In this document: positions 1 to 10,307 of the stretch, piece after piece
Layout of the letters: every line of letters begins with the position of its first letter
Position numbering within the stretch: position 1 is the first letter of the stretch
From: Eutreptiella sp. 'Long Island Sound 2002'
Taxonomy: Eukaryota > Euglenozoa > Euglenophyceae > Eutreptiales > Eutreptiaceae
Assembly (NCBI GenBank): GCA_964036045.1
Contig: OZ038389.1
Span: 37,829,998-37,893,997, forward strand
DNA length: 64,000 bases
Direction of reading: 5' to 3'
Position numbers and translations under genes: made by a program
Notes under the pieces: generated by a model
Database searches by the model: none
What the model was told of the DNA's origin: nothing
What the model saw: only the letters and a program-made list of their open reading frames with translations

Positions 1-999
1 GGGAACACACGGGTGAAGCGAGAGAGACCACAGGTGACCACGAGGCAACTATCATAGCCGCCAAAGCGTGGTAGGCCGTGGATGTAGTCCACGTAGAGAA
101 GAGAGTTAGCACAATAGGGTATGGGTAAGCTGGACATCAGGCCCCTATCCCTACTGTCGCTCTGCTTGCTGGCATGACAGCCACAAGCATCCACAATGGT
201 CTGCATACGCGACCTAAGTTCAGTCAGGGTTAGACTAGAGTAGAAACACTCACGGAAGAAGTCCACTGAGCGATTAGCGCCAGTGTGACCAGAACTGAGA
301 TGGGACCACTGTAGGCACCCATCCAGTCGTGCCTCAGGCACAACAATTCGGTCCTCGTAGAAGAGGTACTGATTGTTTTTATACCACTGGTGCCCGTCAA
401 TGACACGGGGTTCGAGACCAGTGCTGAGGGTTTGGAGAATTTCTTCATACTCTGACTGATAGTCGGTTAGACTCCAACCCTCCAGGATTCCAGCAGTGCG
501 CATGGATAGGTCAAGCTGGACATCCATACGCTGGAAAGCCTCTTTGGCGAGCGCCTCAGAGCTCTCACCAATAAGCGCATCGAAGTTGTTGCGCGATATA
601 TAGTCAGACAGTTCATTCTTAATCCCGGGGATATGATGCACTGTCAGCCTGAACTGGCTCAGGTAAGTCCACCTCCGTTTTAGCTTCGCTTTTTCTGGTG
701 GTGGGCCCTTCTGAAAAGACTTCACAGGCTCCTGGTCACACAGCCAGACAATAGGGTTAGACCCCAGGAGTCGGGATTGTGACGATAGCACCAACATACC
801 GGCCAGGAGTTCCTGGTCATAGGTGCTGTAGTTGGAACGCGCTTGGTTCCATTTCCAACTCCAGTGTCCCAGTGGCACCAGCCGCCACTCACTGGTAGGA
901 TAGTCATGTTTCAACGAACCATCACGGTTCAGTCCAGTAGTACGATGATGGCAGTGGGTTAGTTCAGCGGGGTTAAGCTCCTGCCATTGGTAGATCGTA
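1..999 (-). pseudogene. Retrotransposon pol, RNase H and integrase start (partial)
   Basis: Translation downstream of the G run at 1000-1011 is open to the window edge. It begins with the end of the RNase H first strand (TDASDVGGGG in the preceding frame), then YSTYDQELLAG, which carries the expected Glu, and VWLCDQEP, which carries the next Asp. A His-His-Cys-Cys zinc region of integrase follows (HLSSGHTGANRS, later DACGCHASK), and then VDYIHGLPRF, whose Asp is probably the first catalytic residue of the integrase core. The frame is separated from the RT frame by a run of 12 G on the coding strand where 11 would keep the frame. This may be a true lesion or a homopolymer miscount. The rest of integrase lies outside the window. 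Confidence 0.85.
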
Positions 1000-3381
1000 C
1001 CCCCCCCCCCCTACATCACTGGCATCAGTGATCAGGACTATCTCGCCCTCAGGGCGGGGCACTCCCAAGCAGTTGGAGGAGGCAATCTTCTTCTTCAACT
1101 CCTGGAAACACTCTTCCTCTCTGGAGGTCCATCTCCAGGGAGTAGTTTTCTTGATCAGGTCAGTGAGGGGTGCAGAGGAGTAAGTAAAATTGTGGATGTG
1201 ACGCCGATAGAAATTACAGGCGCCCACAAAACTCCTTACATCGTGTAGACCCTTCTTAGGGTCATCGCGAATCTGCATGTCCTGTAGGGGCTGCATCTTA
1301 GACGCGGCTGGTTTCCACCAGCCATACCCCACGTCGAAACCCAAATACTCCATCTCCTCTTTCATAAACTCACATTTTTCAAGTTTGATTCGGAGATGGC
1401 TTTCTTGACAGACAGTGAAGAATTCACGGAGGAGAAGGACATGGTCCTCTTTGGTATTAGTACCCAAACTCACGTCGTCGATGTGAGCCTCCATTTCTGC
1501 ACCCAGGGAAATCAACTCTTGTACTAGAGGCCTGCGCCTCAGTATGTACAAAATTTTGTTCATAAGCTCCTGGAAGAACGCTGGGGCGTTAGCCACCCCG
1601 GAAGGCATAACCTTCCACTTGAAGACTCGACCCTTAGGGGTTATAAAGGCAAGCAGTTCCTGAGCTGCGGCGGTTAGGTCAACCTGCCAGAAACCAGAGC
1701 GTTTGTCCATTTTGGTCTTATCCCTGCATTTGGCAATACGCTCCAGGGTGTTTTCCATGTTAGGAATACTCCCTGAATGGTTCTGGGTTTTCTTGTTGAC
1801 TTCACCATAGTCTACACCAAGACGTAGAGCAGTCGACCCTGGTTTAGCAACAAGGAAACAGGGGCTGCAGTGATGGGGATAGTCCCCATGTTTATACTCT
1901 TCAACGAGGCCAGCATCAATGCATTCTTGGATCTGGCGCTCGATTTCTTCAACCTGTTCCTGTGGAGCGGGATAGGGACGACGCCTCACTCGCGTCTTTT
2001 CAGATTCTGGTTTCAATTTCAGGTCCATCTGGACCAGTTTTTTACAAGATAGGGGAGGCGGCAAGGCGCCGAACACCTCCTCATAGGTTATGAGCAGTTT
2101 CTTCAGGCGGGGGTCAAGGTTAAGACTCTCGACTTTCTGAAGGAAATCCTCCTCAGCATGGAGGTTGCTTTTTCCATGTTCTTTCTTTTTATGCCGATCA
2201 GCAGTTTCGGCAGGTACAGTACCATCGTCCCACTCAGGGGGACATTGCTGCCCATAGTGTAGAGAATACACTAGAGGTATCTCAGGATCAGGCAGCGTAT
2301 AGGACTCATCGTCCTCCTCAGACCAGATGGAGTATTTCCAGGTCTGTCTGAGGTATTGCAGCCGCTCTTGGCGCTCAATACCTTCGGCCTTCAGGTACAA
2401 CAGCCGTCGGAGTTCTTGAGTGTCATGCTCAGACAATGGCATGTTATTAGCAGCAGGTCGTGCCAGAGCATCAGCACTCCGGGCCACGGGTTCACCTGTG
2501 TGCACAGGCTGCATGTGTAGCACTGGTTTCCCAACAGAGGAAGCGGGTTCAGAGGTTGACTCTAGATCTACCTCCTCTAGCAACAGCTGGGCCAGGAAAG
2601 CACTATGTTTTAAGTCCACACAGCTGGGATCAACAGAGGGAATAGTGCTGGCGATCTCAGACAGTTGGTCGTCAGCATCCTCTTTTACAGCTGCAGGTTC
2701 CAGATAGTCATCAGGAGACTCACACCCTGTAAGTGTGGCAGATAAGTGCTCAGGAGATCGATTTTTGAGATCATAAAGGGTCAAGCCACGATTTTCGGCC
2801 ATGACCTCTTTTAGTAGCACCTGGTCCAGGTCACACAGGGGTACAGGATTGAGAGATCCATCGATGATGGACAGGAAACTGGCCCACTCAGGGGCCTGCA
2901 TAGCTGTGTCTGAGTTCTCAGGCACATAGATGGGGCCGTCGGGGAGTTGCACTCTCCCCACGGTCATTCGGTCAAGCATACGGCGCCAGTAAGCATGTTC
3001 ACCAGAGCAACCCCAGTCAGGGGTGCACATAACAACCCTTCCTCCCTCATAAGCGATCTTGGTTAGAACCTTCGCGAGCAGGGAGAAGGGAGGGTTAGCA
3101 TACGCTAGGCCCATTGCTTTCCAGAAGAAACGGAAAGCATTGTTCATTTGTTTCGAGCAGTACAACTGCATGATGTGCTGTTGTTGGCTCGCAAACCATT
3201 CCACCTGGATCTCATCCAGGTTTACCTGAAGGGCCGCCAGTCCATTTTCGAGAACATGACGGGCCAGTTGGTAGTTTTCAGTACGATAGTTCGTCTTGGC
3301 TGCGTAGCGCAGCCCAGACTCTTTTCGTCCTGACAGCTCCAAAGGAACGGAGAATAGCCCACTGCCAAAGTCGCAGTGCAA
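973..3381 (-). pseudogene. Retrotransposon pol, reverse transcriptase region
   Basis: 802 codons. The first 430 or so residues are a linker typical of this element family, acidic near its middle. The reverse transcriptase follows: LPPPLSCKKL, RRRPYPAPQEQVEE, CSPCFLVAKPG, then the catalytic aspartate region LGVDYGEVNKKT and the HIDDVSLGT box near residue 635, which is the YxDD equivalent with His in place of Tyr. The thumb/connection motif YLGFDVGYGWWKP and the RNase H start ITDASDVGGGG close the ORF. The N-terminal end is out of frame with the protease, by a -1 step near 3385. The product would copy the element RNA into cDNA. No intact single reading frame exists in this copy. Confidence 0.9.
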
Positions 3382-3384
3382 AGA

Positions 3385-3719
3385 GAAAGACGCTGTAGGG
3401 ACAGCATTTTAACCTGGGGGTTTCTTCTTAGAAAATCAGTGCCAATGACAATGTCAAAGGCGTCAGTGTCCAACACTCTGCAGTGTTGGGTCACGGTTTC
3501 GTCGCCCAGACATATGGTCACATCGACCCCCCCCAAGGAATGGATGGTACGCCCATCCCCTACTCTTATGGCCACGGTCTTAGTTTTCCTGAACGTTTTA
3601 AGCAGGCGCCGGGCCACTATGGAAAGTGTTGCTCCGGTATCAAGCACTGCTCGAAAAACCTGATCCCCGATTTTCACGAGGATCCAGAAAACCAAGTCCT
3701 CCTCTTCGGAGCCGCCCCC
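3385..3719 (-). CDS. Retrotransposon aspartic protease
   Basis: A retropepsin-type domain with the active-site motif VLDTGATLS and the C-terminal hydrophobic-Gly motif DIVIGTDFL. It would act as a dimer and release the gag and pol proteins. It lies in the same frame as the upstream gag, separated from it only by one TAG codon at 3720-3722. Homology ends near 3390, where the RT frame takes over after a -1 step, so the protease and RT are not in one frame in this copy. Confidence 0.85.
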
Positions 3720-3727
3720 CTATTCCT
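3715..3727 (-). promoter_or_regulatory. Possible gag-pol stop read-through site (TAG GGG GGC)
   Basis: The gag stop TAG is followed directly by G-rich sequence (TAG GGG GGC GGC on the coding strand), and the protease continues in the same frame. This organisation resembles retroelements that make Gag-Pol by suppression of a UAG stop. The site is read directly; the mechanism is inference. Confidence 0.4.
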
Positions 3728-4988
3728 CATCAGGGAATTTCACCTCCACTCCTGCAGCCATGAGGGACTTGGCCATCCAGGCCAAGCGCCTCTTCTTAGA
3801 ATTATTCCCCTCAGGAGTAGCGTTATCCCCTTGGGGGCGCTTCTGGGGGAGCCCTGCGGCAGGAGCGGGTGTAGCAGCAGGAGTAGGTGTAGCAACGGGC
3901 GCTGATGAGCGCCTCTGGGGGTTAGGGGGTCCAGTTTTGCCACCCCCCTTGCCACCTCCTTTACCTTTATCCCCATTCGGGGGATTTCTGGCGGGCGTCG
4001 GGGTCTTCTGGCGCTCCGCCTCCTGACGCTTGAGTTTGTCACTCTCGCGTTTCTTGATGTGGCATTCGTCCTCATAGTGACGACGTTTGCCACAGTAACC
4101 ACAGGTGATGGTACACCTGAAGTGGTCCTGATGGGTCACTGTTTTCCCATCTTTAGTATGCTGCTGACGTTTCATCTGCAGCATACAGCCACTGCGGAGA
4201 TCGCAGTCAGAGGCATGACAAGGTCCCCCCTTGTCATTGACAGGTCGGCAGTAAAACAGGGGGGGTGTGCCTGCATCAGTTGGAACCTCGTTCATGGCAC
4301 GTAGGTTGCCCCTCCCTTTACCGCCTCCCTGGTTGGTGTTAGTGGGATTTTTATGCCCCTTCTCTTCGCCACGTTCGGGGGTAGGGGTACCACCTCGTCC
4401 CAAATGCTTCTTGAGGAAATTCTCCATGTGGGAGTCGTTCTCTCTCTCAAGAGCTAGCTCAATCAAGAGATCCACCAGTGTATCATACGAGTGGGTCCTG
4501 CTCTTCCTCTCAGAGGTGGAGCGGCAATCATCCCACGTACGCTGGGGGATCTTACTCATGAGCCACAGGTGGGGCTCAGTGGCTCCGTAGGAGCCCACAT
4601 TCATCCTCGAAAATAAGTACTCCAAGTCGCACACATACTCAGAAATTCGCGCAGCGGATGGAAACTCCGGGAGCATAGGTAGCTCCTCGATCTGTGTGCG
4701 TACGCTGAGGTCAGTCTCATAGACTGGAAATGTTTTCTCTAACCTCAGGAGTACCTCTGCCCAGGTAGAACAGGTTTTCACAATCTGTTTGACCTGTTTT
4801 TGCAAAAATTTCTTTTTGCAAGAGCGTTTTAGCAGTGAACATTTGGTGGCCACATCCACATGGGATGGGCCAGTCAACAAAAGGAACTCCGCAAATTCTT
4901 CTGCCCATTCAGGCAGATTTTTTGGGGTCGAACTCCGGCAGTTCCAGCTGGATGTTCGCCTGGGCAATTGGTCTGCCCGTCTTCCCAC
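3720..4988 (-). CDS. Retrotransposon gag with CCHC zinc knuckle
   Basis: The open frame has 422 codons, but the first 20 or so are probably out-of-frame reading; real gag sequence begins at the LPEWAEEFAEFL segment near 4925. Helical capsid-like region first, then a Gly/Lys-rich linker, then CGYCGKRRHYEDEC, an exact C-x2-C-x4-H-x4-C knuckle that would bind the element RNA. A second cysteine cluster (YCRPVNDKGGPCHASDCD) precedes it. The tail is Pro/Ala/Gly-rich and basic. The frame ends in TAG followed in frame by the protease, so gag-pol could be made by read-through. Upstream, a run of six A (coding strand, near 4926) breaks the frame from the N-terminal part at 4909-5895. Confidence 0.85.
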   Translation of the reverse strand: MGRRADQLPRRTSSWNCRSSTPKNLPEWAEEFAEFLLLTGPSHVDVATKCSLLKRSCKKKFLQKQVKQIVKTCSTWAEVLLRLEKTFPVYETDLSVRTQIEELPMLPEFPSAARISEYVCDLEYLFSRMNVGSYGATEPHLWLMSKIPQRTWDDCRSTSERKSRTHSYDTLVDLLIELALERENDSHMENFLKKHLGRGGTPTPERGEEKGHKNPTNTNQGGGKGRGNLRAMNEVPTDAGTPPLFYCRPVNDKGGPCHASDCDLRSGCMLQMKRQQHTKDGKTVTHQDHFRCTITCGYCGKRRHYEDECHIKKRESDKLKRQEAERQKTPTPARNPPNGDKGKGGGKGGGKTGPPNPQRRSSAPVATPTPAATPAPAAGLPQKRPQGDNATPEGNNSKKRRLAWMAKSLMAAGVEVKFPDEE

Positions 4989-5895
4989 CCCCCGGAGTTA
5001 GGCCTGTAGGCGACACGCCGGCAAGAGGGGCCAGGGCTGACCGCCCTCTTCTCTCACTCTCTGTGACAGGCACGTCCTGTAGATCCGCCATAGGCACAGT
5101 CCTGGCACGGGGGTGAAAGGGGCTGGGGCAGGTAACCTTAGGCAACAGCCTTGAGACCCTCGATCTCTTGAGATCTTCGGCCAGGGTACTCAGCCCTGGA
5201 GAGAGAGAGAGGAACTCAGGCTTGGGTAAGGGTTCTGCAATACCCAGTTTAGCCCTAATGGCCTCTGATAAGGCCGTCACATCTGGATCTTCTGATCCAG
5301 ATAGGAATTTGGCCAGCAGCTCGGCCGTTTGATCCAGGGCACCGTAGGTTGGCCTTGGATGATGTTCTTCGACTCGTGTTGGGCCCACTTCGGGAGCCCT
5401 TGGGGTTGGGTACTCAGGTCGTAGTCGTCTTGGCAGGGATGCTGTGGACGGAGGACCAGAGTGTGCGTAGGACCCTAGATCTGTACGTGGTCTGGATCCA
5501 TGTACAGCCAAGGGCTCCTCTCCATCTTCCCCACGGATGGATTTATAGTACTCCTCATGCATGATGTACTCATCCATCTTCATCTTCAGCTTCTCATATT
5601 CCTCAGGTCCTTCAATAACAGTTGAGGATGAAGCTGGACAATTGGATCTTGATACTGAAGCAGCCACACGTCTGTGGAGGTGACTGAAGCTGTCTCCACC
5701 GTGTGCTGCTAAGGCCTCGGTGGTAAGGCCTTTATTCTCTTCCGCCCTTCTGCGTTCTGGATCTCCTTGGGACCCAGATGCGCCACTGAGGTGATGTGGT
5801 GCTCGGTGTGGTGGTTCACTCATTGGGTGGACCACACTGCCCATTTGTACTTGGACAGTTCGGATAGGCCAGGTCCTGACGCTTGGCGTGGACAT
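4909..5895 (-). pseudogene. Retrotransposon N-terminal gag-like region
   Basis: 328 codons from an ATG at 5895. Low-complexity, Ser/Pro/Arg-rich with a short acidic helical stretch (EEYEKLKMKMDEYI). It ends in LELPEFDPKKSA, where the homologous frame should continue as DPKNLPEWAEEF in gag. A run of six A at the junction, where five would keep the frame, puts the two parts out of register. Together they probably form one gag polyprotein of about 750 residues. The N-terminal part has no domain I can name. Confidence 0.65.
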
Positions 5896-6660
5896 GTTGG
5901 ACTTGTTGTTGAGCTTTTGTTTTGCACTTCTTCTCAGGGTCGGTTCAAAAGGTCACAAGGGACTGTCTCTGCTACCGGAAAGATGTCCTTGAATTATGCC
6001 CTAGGTCTTTTGATGTATTCCTGCAGGTTTTGTAGTTGAAAACCCCAAACCAAAGCAGCAAGTAGAGCAAGGACTGAATATGGATCGAATCAATGATTGG
6101 TTTTGGAATCCAGTGTAACACAGAAGGGCTGCAGATAGACAAAGCAGGTATATGCACATAGATTCAATCACAAATGGATAATACAAAAGTTTTTATATGA
6201 AAATTGGTCAGACTCTAGGCTCAGAGGTTGCAATAGGCACTTCATGTGCACTCTTTTGGGTGAAATGGTGCTGGTTAGGACTGAGGGGCATAGATGTCAG
6301 GACCACACAGAAAATGACTTGGCCAAGCAACTGAATTCAGAAACAGTTACAAAGTAGGACCACAATAAGTGGTAGAATCAATTGAGTATAGGGGTCTTGG
6401 GGTGGGAGACCACTTAGGCTTAACCTCCAAGGCCTACAAGCATGAAATGCCTGATTCATTTTGGTATGTCCTCCATGAAGGAAGGTACCTCCGCTCAGTT
6501 GAGTGGTAGGGGTGAACTTCATGGGGGGGGCTAGGGTCACAACCCTAGTTACCTTGAGAAAGTGTACTTTAGGCAACAAAAGAGAGATAAAAACACTTAA
6601 GTTTGTCTCAGCATCAACAAAGGGTTTTAAGGGGGGCTTAGCCTGGATCAAGCCCTCCGA
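5896..6660 (-). other. Retrotransposon leader and presumed 5-prime LTR
   Basis: About 760 bases without a credible gene. This is where the 5-prime LTR, primer-binding site and leader of the minus-strand element must lie if the element is full length at this end. The partner LTR is outside the window, so neither LTR boundary nor target-site duplication can be set. Confidence 0.5.
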
Positions 6661-6952
6661 GAAAGACATGGCAGTGACTTTTTCTTACTCGTTCTCTTAT
6701 GGTTTTCAAGTCATCCGCATAAAAAACATCATATGCGTCGGTAAAGAGAATGGTGTCCGTGCCTTTCAAAGTATACCCAGACAGATGTTTTTTTAGTATG
6801 TTTACCTTCATACCACCGCCTGGGCCTGTCATATCTGTGCCTTTCCATTCAAGGCCAAAACCGCAATTATTGATTGCTATGTTGTGTTTGGCTGCAGACT
6901 CATATAACTTTGTCATTTTGTTTATGTCTGTGCCTATAGTTACCACATGCAT
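6661..6952 (-). pseudogene. PLOD-type (procollagen-lysine) glycosyltransferase, truncated
   Basis: N-terminal about 95 residues of a glycosyltransferase related to the N-terminal domain of procollagen lysyl hydroxylases, which viruses such as mimivirus also carry. The start MHVVTIGTDINKM, the GLEWKGTDM segment, the GGGMKVN glycine-rich stretch and LFTDAYDVFYA (the acidic motif that binds metal and UDP-sugar) are all in the expected order. Homology stops near RERVRK, where the retrotransposon begins, so the gene has lost most of its catalytic domain. It would have glycosylated hydroxylysine on a collagen-like protein. Two shorter fragments of the same gene lie at 8992-9057 and 10242-10307. The ORF itself runs on to 6638. 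Confidence 0.75.
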
Positions 6953-7181
6953 CTTTCTTTGGGAGAATGGAATTCAGTACGACCAGACGATGCATTAAAT
7001 ACCCGATCCTTGATCGAAACTGATCCGTACTGCCCGAAGCAGGAAACATGAGGAATTGCGTAGGATTGGATAGGGTTAGGGTAATTGCCCTCTTTTTCAA
7101 CAACATGACCCGTACCGTGTCACCGGGTCATGGTCGCCGGCGCACATCAACAAATAATGGACATGCATGTAACAAAAAAGA
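6953..7181. other. Intergenic region with TTAGGG-like motif
   Basis: Divergent intergenic spacer between the truncated glycosyltransferase and the gene at 7182. It contains the sequence GATAGGGTTAGGGTAATT near 7067-7084. No gene seen. Confidence 0.5.
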
Positions 7182-7883
7182 ATGAGAAATACAGGAATAT
7201 TGGTGTTCCTTTTTGTAGCCGCAGTAGCTGCGGCTATCACCATGTTAATGATACTGCGTCCCTCCACAAGGACTTCAATGTGTGCACGGGTATGCAAACC
7301 GGAGTGTGATGATGTTACGCCCCCATGTGTGGCATCAATTGACGAGGCATTACTCATACTGGATTCATACGTTGATGGTCAGCGGACTTTTGGTATGGTA
7401 GAGATAGCCAAATTGTTGCAGGACACCATGCCCGATGAACTTGTGGATGCTGGACTACACATGTCACAGTGGATGGTATGTGGATTACTCCACATCAAGT
7501 ACATATCCGATCCAACGCCCCTGACTGCTCGTCATTATGCAGTTCTGCTGGCAAGTATACTAGCACAGGAGGACAACATAACGTTCAAAACTGACGCCTT
7601 CAAACAGGACTTTGCCACCGAGATTGATGACATGCAACCCCTGGTGCGTAAAAATATTGGTAGTAGCTTCCCCTACCTACATCCACGCAAAATGCTCGAC
7701 AGGTGGCAGCAAATGGCTATGGAGACAGATACAACAGGGTTACGTCAGACATGGCAGCAACTGGAAAGTACATCACATCCTGTACACCTACTGTATCAAC
7801 AACATATGAATAATCAACAGCAAAATGGGATACAAAAACTTCTGGATACGGGAAATATCAAATCAAATTCAAAAATCAAATAG
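7182..7883 (+). CDS. Membrane-anchored protein of unknown function
   Basis: 233 residues from ATG 7182. Residues 5-25 are a hydrophobic segment (ILVFLFVAAVAAAITML) with few charges before it, so this is a signal anchor that leaves the rest outside the cytosol or on a virion membrane. A short cysteine cluster follows (CARVCKPECDD, PPC). The remainder is mainly helical and rich in Gln and Met toward the end (HMNNQQQNG). I recognise no family. N-terminal anchors of this kind recur in several genes here (11880, 15178, 24257, 26464), which suggests a set of virion membrane proteins. Confidence 0.7.
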   Translation: MRNTGILVFLFVAAVAAAITMLMILRPSTRTSMCARVCKPECDDVTPPCVASIDEALLILDSYVDGQRTFGMVEIAKLLQDTMPDELVDAGLHMSQWMVCGLLHIKYISDPTPLTARHYAVLLASILAQEDNITFKTDAFKQDFATEIDDMQPLVRKNIGSSFPYLHPRKMLDRWQQMAMETDTTGLRQTWQQLESTSHPVHLLYQQHMNNQQQNGIQKLLDTGNIKSNSKIK

Positions 7884-8051
7884 GTTCAACAGTTCTGATA
7901 TCAATTTAATGAACGGTGTGGTGGCCTGATCATCTGAACAAACCAAATCTCGCGAATGCCAACACAACGGTAGCAGAAGCCCTTGACGGTGCACTTTGGG
8001 GGAAGCTGACGGTCGCCAAGGCAAGGGTTGGACACCACAGGCAGGATAACG

Positions 8052-8795
8052 CTAAGTATACTTGAGGCGTTTTCTTTGTCGCGTCCACCCAGGGGGGTCT
8101 GACCGTCTCCGGGGATGATTTTCAGTTTGATTGAGGCCCAGAAATCCTGCAGTGTGATCCCATACATCACCTGGCAATGTTGCAAGTGATGGGCTATCCA
8201 GTCGTTCATCCAACCATTTTTTGAAAAGAATACTACCACCGAATGACCGAACTCGTATGTGACCCTCGTACCACCCTTCTCGTTTGAATGGTTTTTTCAC
8301 CGGGACTGGTTGTTCAATAACATCAAACCATACGGATGCCATCAAACCATACCATGCATTCAATGCGCAGTTTTTCTGTCCCCCGTCACATAGTATCCTT
8401 ATGCGCAAAATCTGATCTGGGTATGGCATCAAAGAGTGCCGGTCCCTTTTATTTGCGTCTCGTCGTGTTTGCTTAATGGCAGACTGGATGATGGGTATCA
8501 AAACATCTTTCGACACATCCCGGTCGAACCGACGATGTAGAAGTGTACGTTTGCCCCATAAAACTGTATCCCATTCATGATTCTGAAGATACTCCCATTT
8601 TCTGTAACCTTCATTGTCATCTGGTACCTCAATCGTCAGTGAATGCCCGTGCACTTTGTTCACAAATGCTTTGACGATGCATACACCAGTTGATGTGTCA
8701 ATGATCTGCACTTGCTGAACACCTGGGATGGCTAAAATCTCCGATGCAATTTCCGGTATTGTCTGTTCAGGTCGTTCTGTTGTTTTGTTTTCCAT
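8052..8795 (-). CDS. F-box-like protein, copy 1
   Basis: I start at the ATG at 8793-8795 (MENKTTERPEQT), because the duplicate at 10047 shares this start and the sequence upstream of it diverges; this gives 247 residues. The N-terminal half is mixed alpha/beta (SLTIEVPDD, YRKWEYLQNHEWD), the middle holds a Cys/Trp segment (NCALNAWYGLMA). Near the C terminus the motif TLPGDVWDHTAGFLG resembles the first helix of an F-box, followed by a basic tail. An F-box would link a substrate to an SCF ubiquitin ligase; the C-terminal position is unusual and the call is tentative. Copy 2 lies 1.26 kb to the right in the same orientation. Confidence 0.6.
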   Translation of the reverse strand: MENKTTERPEQTIPEIASEILAIPGVQQVQIIDTSTGVCIVKAFVNKVHGHSLTIEVPDDNEGYRKWEYLQNHEWDTVLWGKRTLLHRRFDRDVSKDVLIPIIQSAIKQTRRDANKRDRHSLMPYPDQILRIRILCDGGQKNCALNAWYGLMASVWFDVIEQPVPVKKPFKREGWYEGHIRVRSFGGSILFKKWLDERLDSPSLATLPGDVWDHTAGFLGLNQTENHPRRRSDPPGWTRQRKRLKYT

Positions 8796-8991
8796 GTTTT
8801 TTTTTAAGAAGGCCGAGAAATCAAGAGAATCAAGAGGAGCAAATCTCGACACGGATGTGGGCGGGGCCTCACTTTCTATCAATTTGTTTATTTACAGGGA
8901 ACTCTCACCCCTGATTTATTACATGGAGCCGACAAACCAACGCAATTTGGGCCGCTCACTTACGTGCGTGGTTGAGATGGTGGGTTGCTAC

Positions 8992-9057
8992 ATTGCTATG
9001 TTGTGTTTGGCTGCAGACTGGTACAACTTCGTCATTTTGTTTATGTCTGTGCCTATA
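8992..9057 (-). pseudogene. PLOD-type gene fragment in duplication unit 1
   Basis: About 66 bases match the N-terminal part of the gene at 6661-6952 (minus-strand reading GTDINKMTKLYQSAAKHN). It ends in stop codons on both sides of the match. It is a relic carried upstream of the F-box-like gene. Confidence 0.7.
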
Positions 9058-9303
9058 CAGGTAGCGCTGCAAGGTTGCATGGACGTTGGTGGTAAAACGA
9101 CAATTTACAACGTACTCTGTACAATGCACAACGACCCCCCCTTATTCAATCATACGGCAGTGATTCATATACCACCCACACGTAGTGAAACAAACCGAAC
9201 CTCGCGAATGCCAACACAACGGTAGCAGAAACGCTTGACGGTGCACTTGGGGGGAAGGTGACGGTCGCCAAGGCAAGGGTTGGACACCACAGGCAGGATA
9301 ACG

Positions 9304-10047
9304 CTAAGTATACTTGAGGCGTTTTTTTTGTCGCGTCCACCCAGGGGGGTCTGACCGTCTCCGGGGATGATTTTCAGTTTGATTGAGGCCCAGAAATCCT
9401 GCAGTGTGATCCCATACATCACCTGGCAATGTTGCAAGTGATGGGCTATCAATTCGTTCATTAAACCATTTTTGGAAAAGAATACTACCACGGAATGACC
9501 GAACTCGTATGTGACCCTTGTACCACCCTTCTTCTTTGAATGGTTTTTTCACCTGGACTGGTTGTTCAATAACATCAAACCATACGCATGCCATCAAACC
9601 ATACCATGCATTTAATGCGCAGTTTTTCTGTCCCTCGTCACATAGTATCCTTATGCGCAAAATCTGATCTGGGTATGGCATCAAAGAGTGGTGGTCCCTT
9701 CTATTTGCGTCTCGTCGTGTTTGCTTAATGGCAGACTGGATGATGGGTATCAAAACATCTTTCGACATATCCCGGTCGAACCGACGATGTAGAAGTGTAC
9801 GTTTGCCCCAAAAAACTGTATCCCATTCATGATTCCGAAGATACTCCCATTTTCTGTAACCTTCAATGTCATCTGGTACCTCAATCGTCAGTGAATGCCC
9901 GTGCACTTTGTTCACAAATGCTTTGACGATGCATACACCAGTTGATGCGTCAATGATCTCCACTTGCTGAACACCTGGGATGGCTAAAATCACCGATGCA
10001 ATTTCCGGTATTGTCTGTTCAGGTCGTTCTGTTGTTTTGTTTTCCAT
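9304..10047 (-). CDS. F-box-like protein, copy 2
   Basis: 247 residues from ATG 10045-10047, aligned end to end with copy 1 at 8052-8795. Both share MENKTTERPEQTIPEIAS, the Cys/Trp middle segment and the C-terminal LPGDVWDHTAGFLG motif, with about one change per 15-20 residues. Both copies are open, so the duplication has not yet inactivated either. Function as for copy 1: possibly recruitment of a target to a ubiquitin ligase. Confidence 0.6.
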   Translation of the reverse strand: MENKTTERPEQTIPEIASVILAIPGVQQVEIIDASTGVCIVKAFVNKVHGHSLTIEVPDDIEGYRKWEYLRNHEWDTVFWGKRTLLHRRFDRDMSKDVLIPIIQSAIKQTRRDANRRDHHSLMPYPDQILRIRILCDEGQKNCALNAWYGLMACVWFDVIEQPVQVKKPFKEEGWYKGHIRVRSFRGSILFQKWFNERIDSPSLATLPGDVWDHTAGFLGLNQTENHPRRRSDPPGWTRQKKRLKYT

Positions 10048-10241
10048 GTTTTTTTCAGAAGGCCGAGAAATCAAGAGTATCAAGAGGAGCAAATCTCGAC
10101 GCGGATGTGGGCGGGGCCTCACGTTCCATCAATCTGTTTATTTATAGGGAATCCTCACCCCTGATTTATTACATGGAGCCGACAAACCAACGCAATTTTG
10201 GCCGCTCACTTACGTGCGTGGTTGAGATGGTGGGTTGCTAC

Positions 10242-10307
10242 ATTGCTATGTTGTGTTTGGCTGCAGACTGGTACAACTTCGTCATTTTGCTTATGTCTGT
10301 GCCTATA
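10242..10307 (-). pseudogene. PLOD-type gene fragment in duplication unit 2
   Basis: The same 66-base relic of the glycosyltransferase gene as at 8992-9057, carried by the second duplication unit. Confidence 0.7.

Larger units (their letters stand above)
1..6660 (-). mobile_element. Ty3/gypsy-order LTR retrotransposon, left part cut by window edge
   Basis: Read on the minus strand the order is leader, N-terminal gag-like region, gag with a CCHC knuckle, aspartic protease, reverse transcriptase, RNase H and the first part of integrase, which runs off the window start. Integrase after RNase H is the Ty3/gypsy order. The right edge is not seen directly; I place it near 6660 because a PLOD-type gene loses its homology there. 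Only one LTR could lie in the window, so it cannot be delimited by comparison. Four frame or stop interruptions (near 4926, 3720, 3385 and 1000) suggest a decayed copy or homopolymer errors. From memory the gag and pol resemble an element family common in dinoflagellate assemblies; this is recollection, not a search. Confidence 0.85.
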
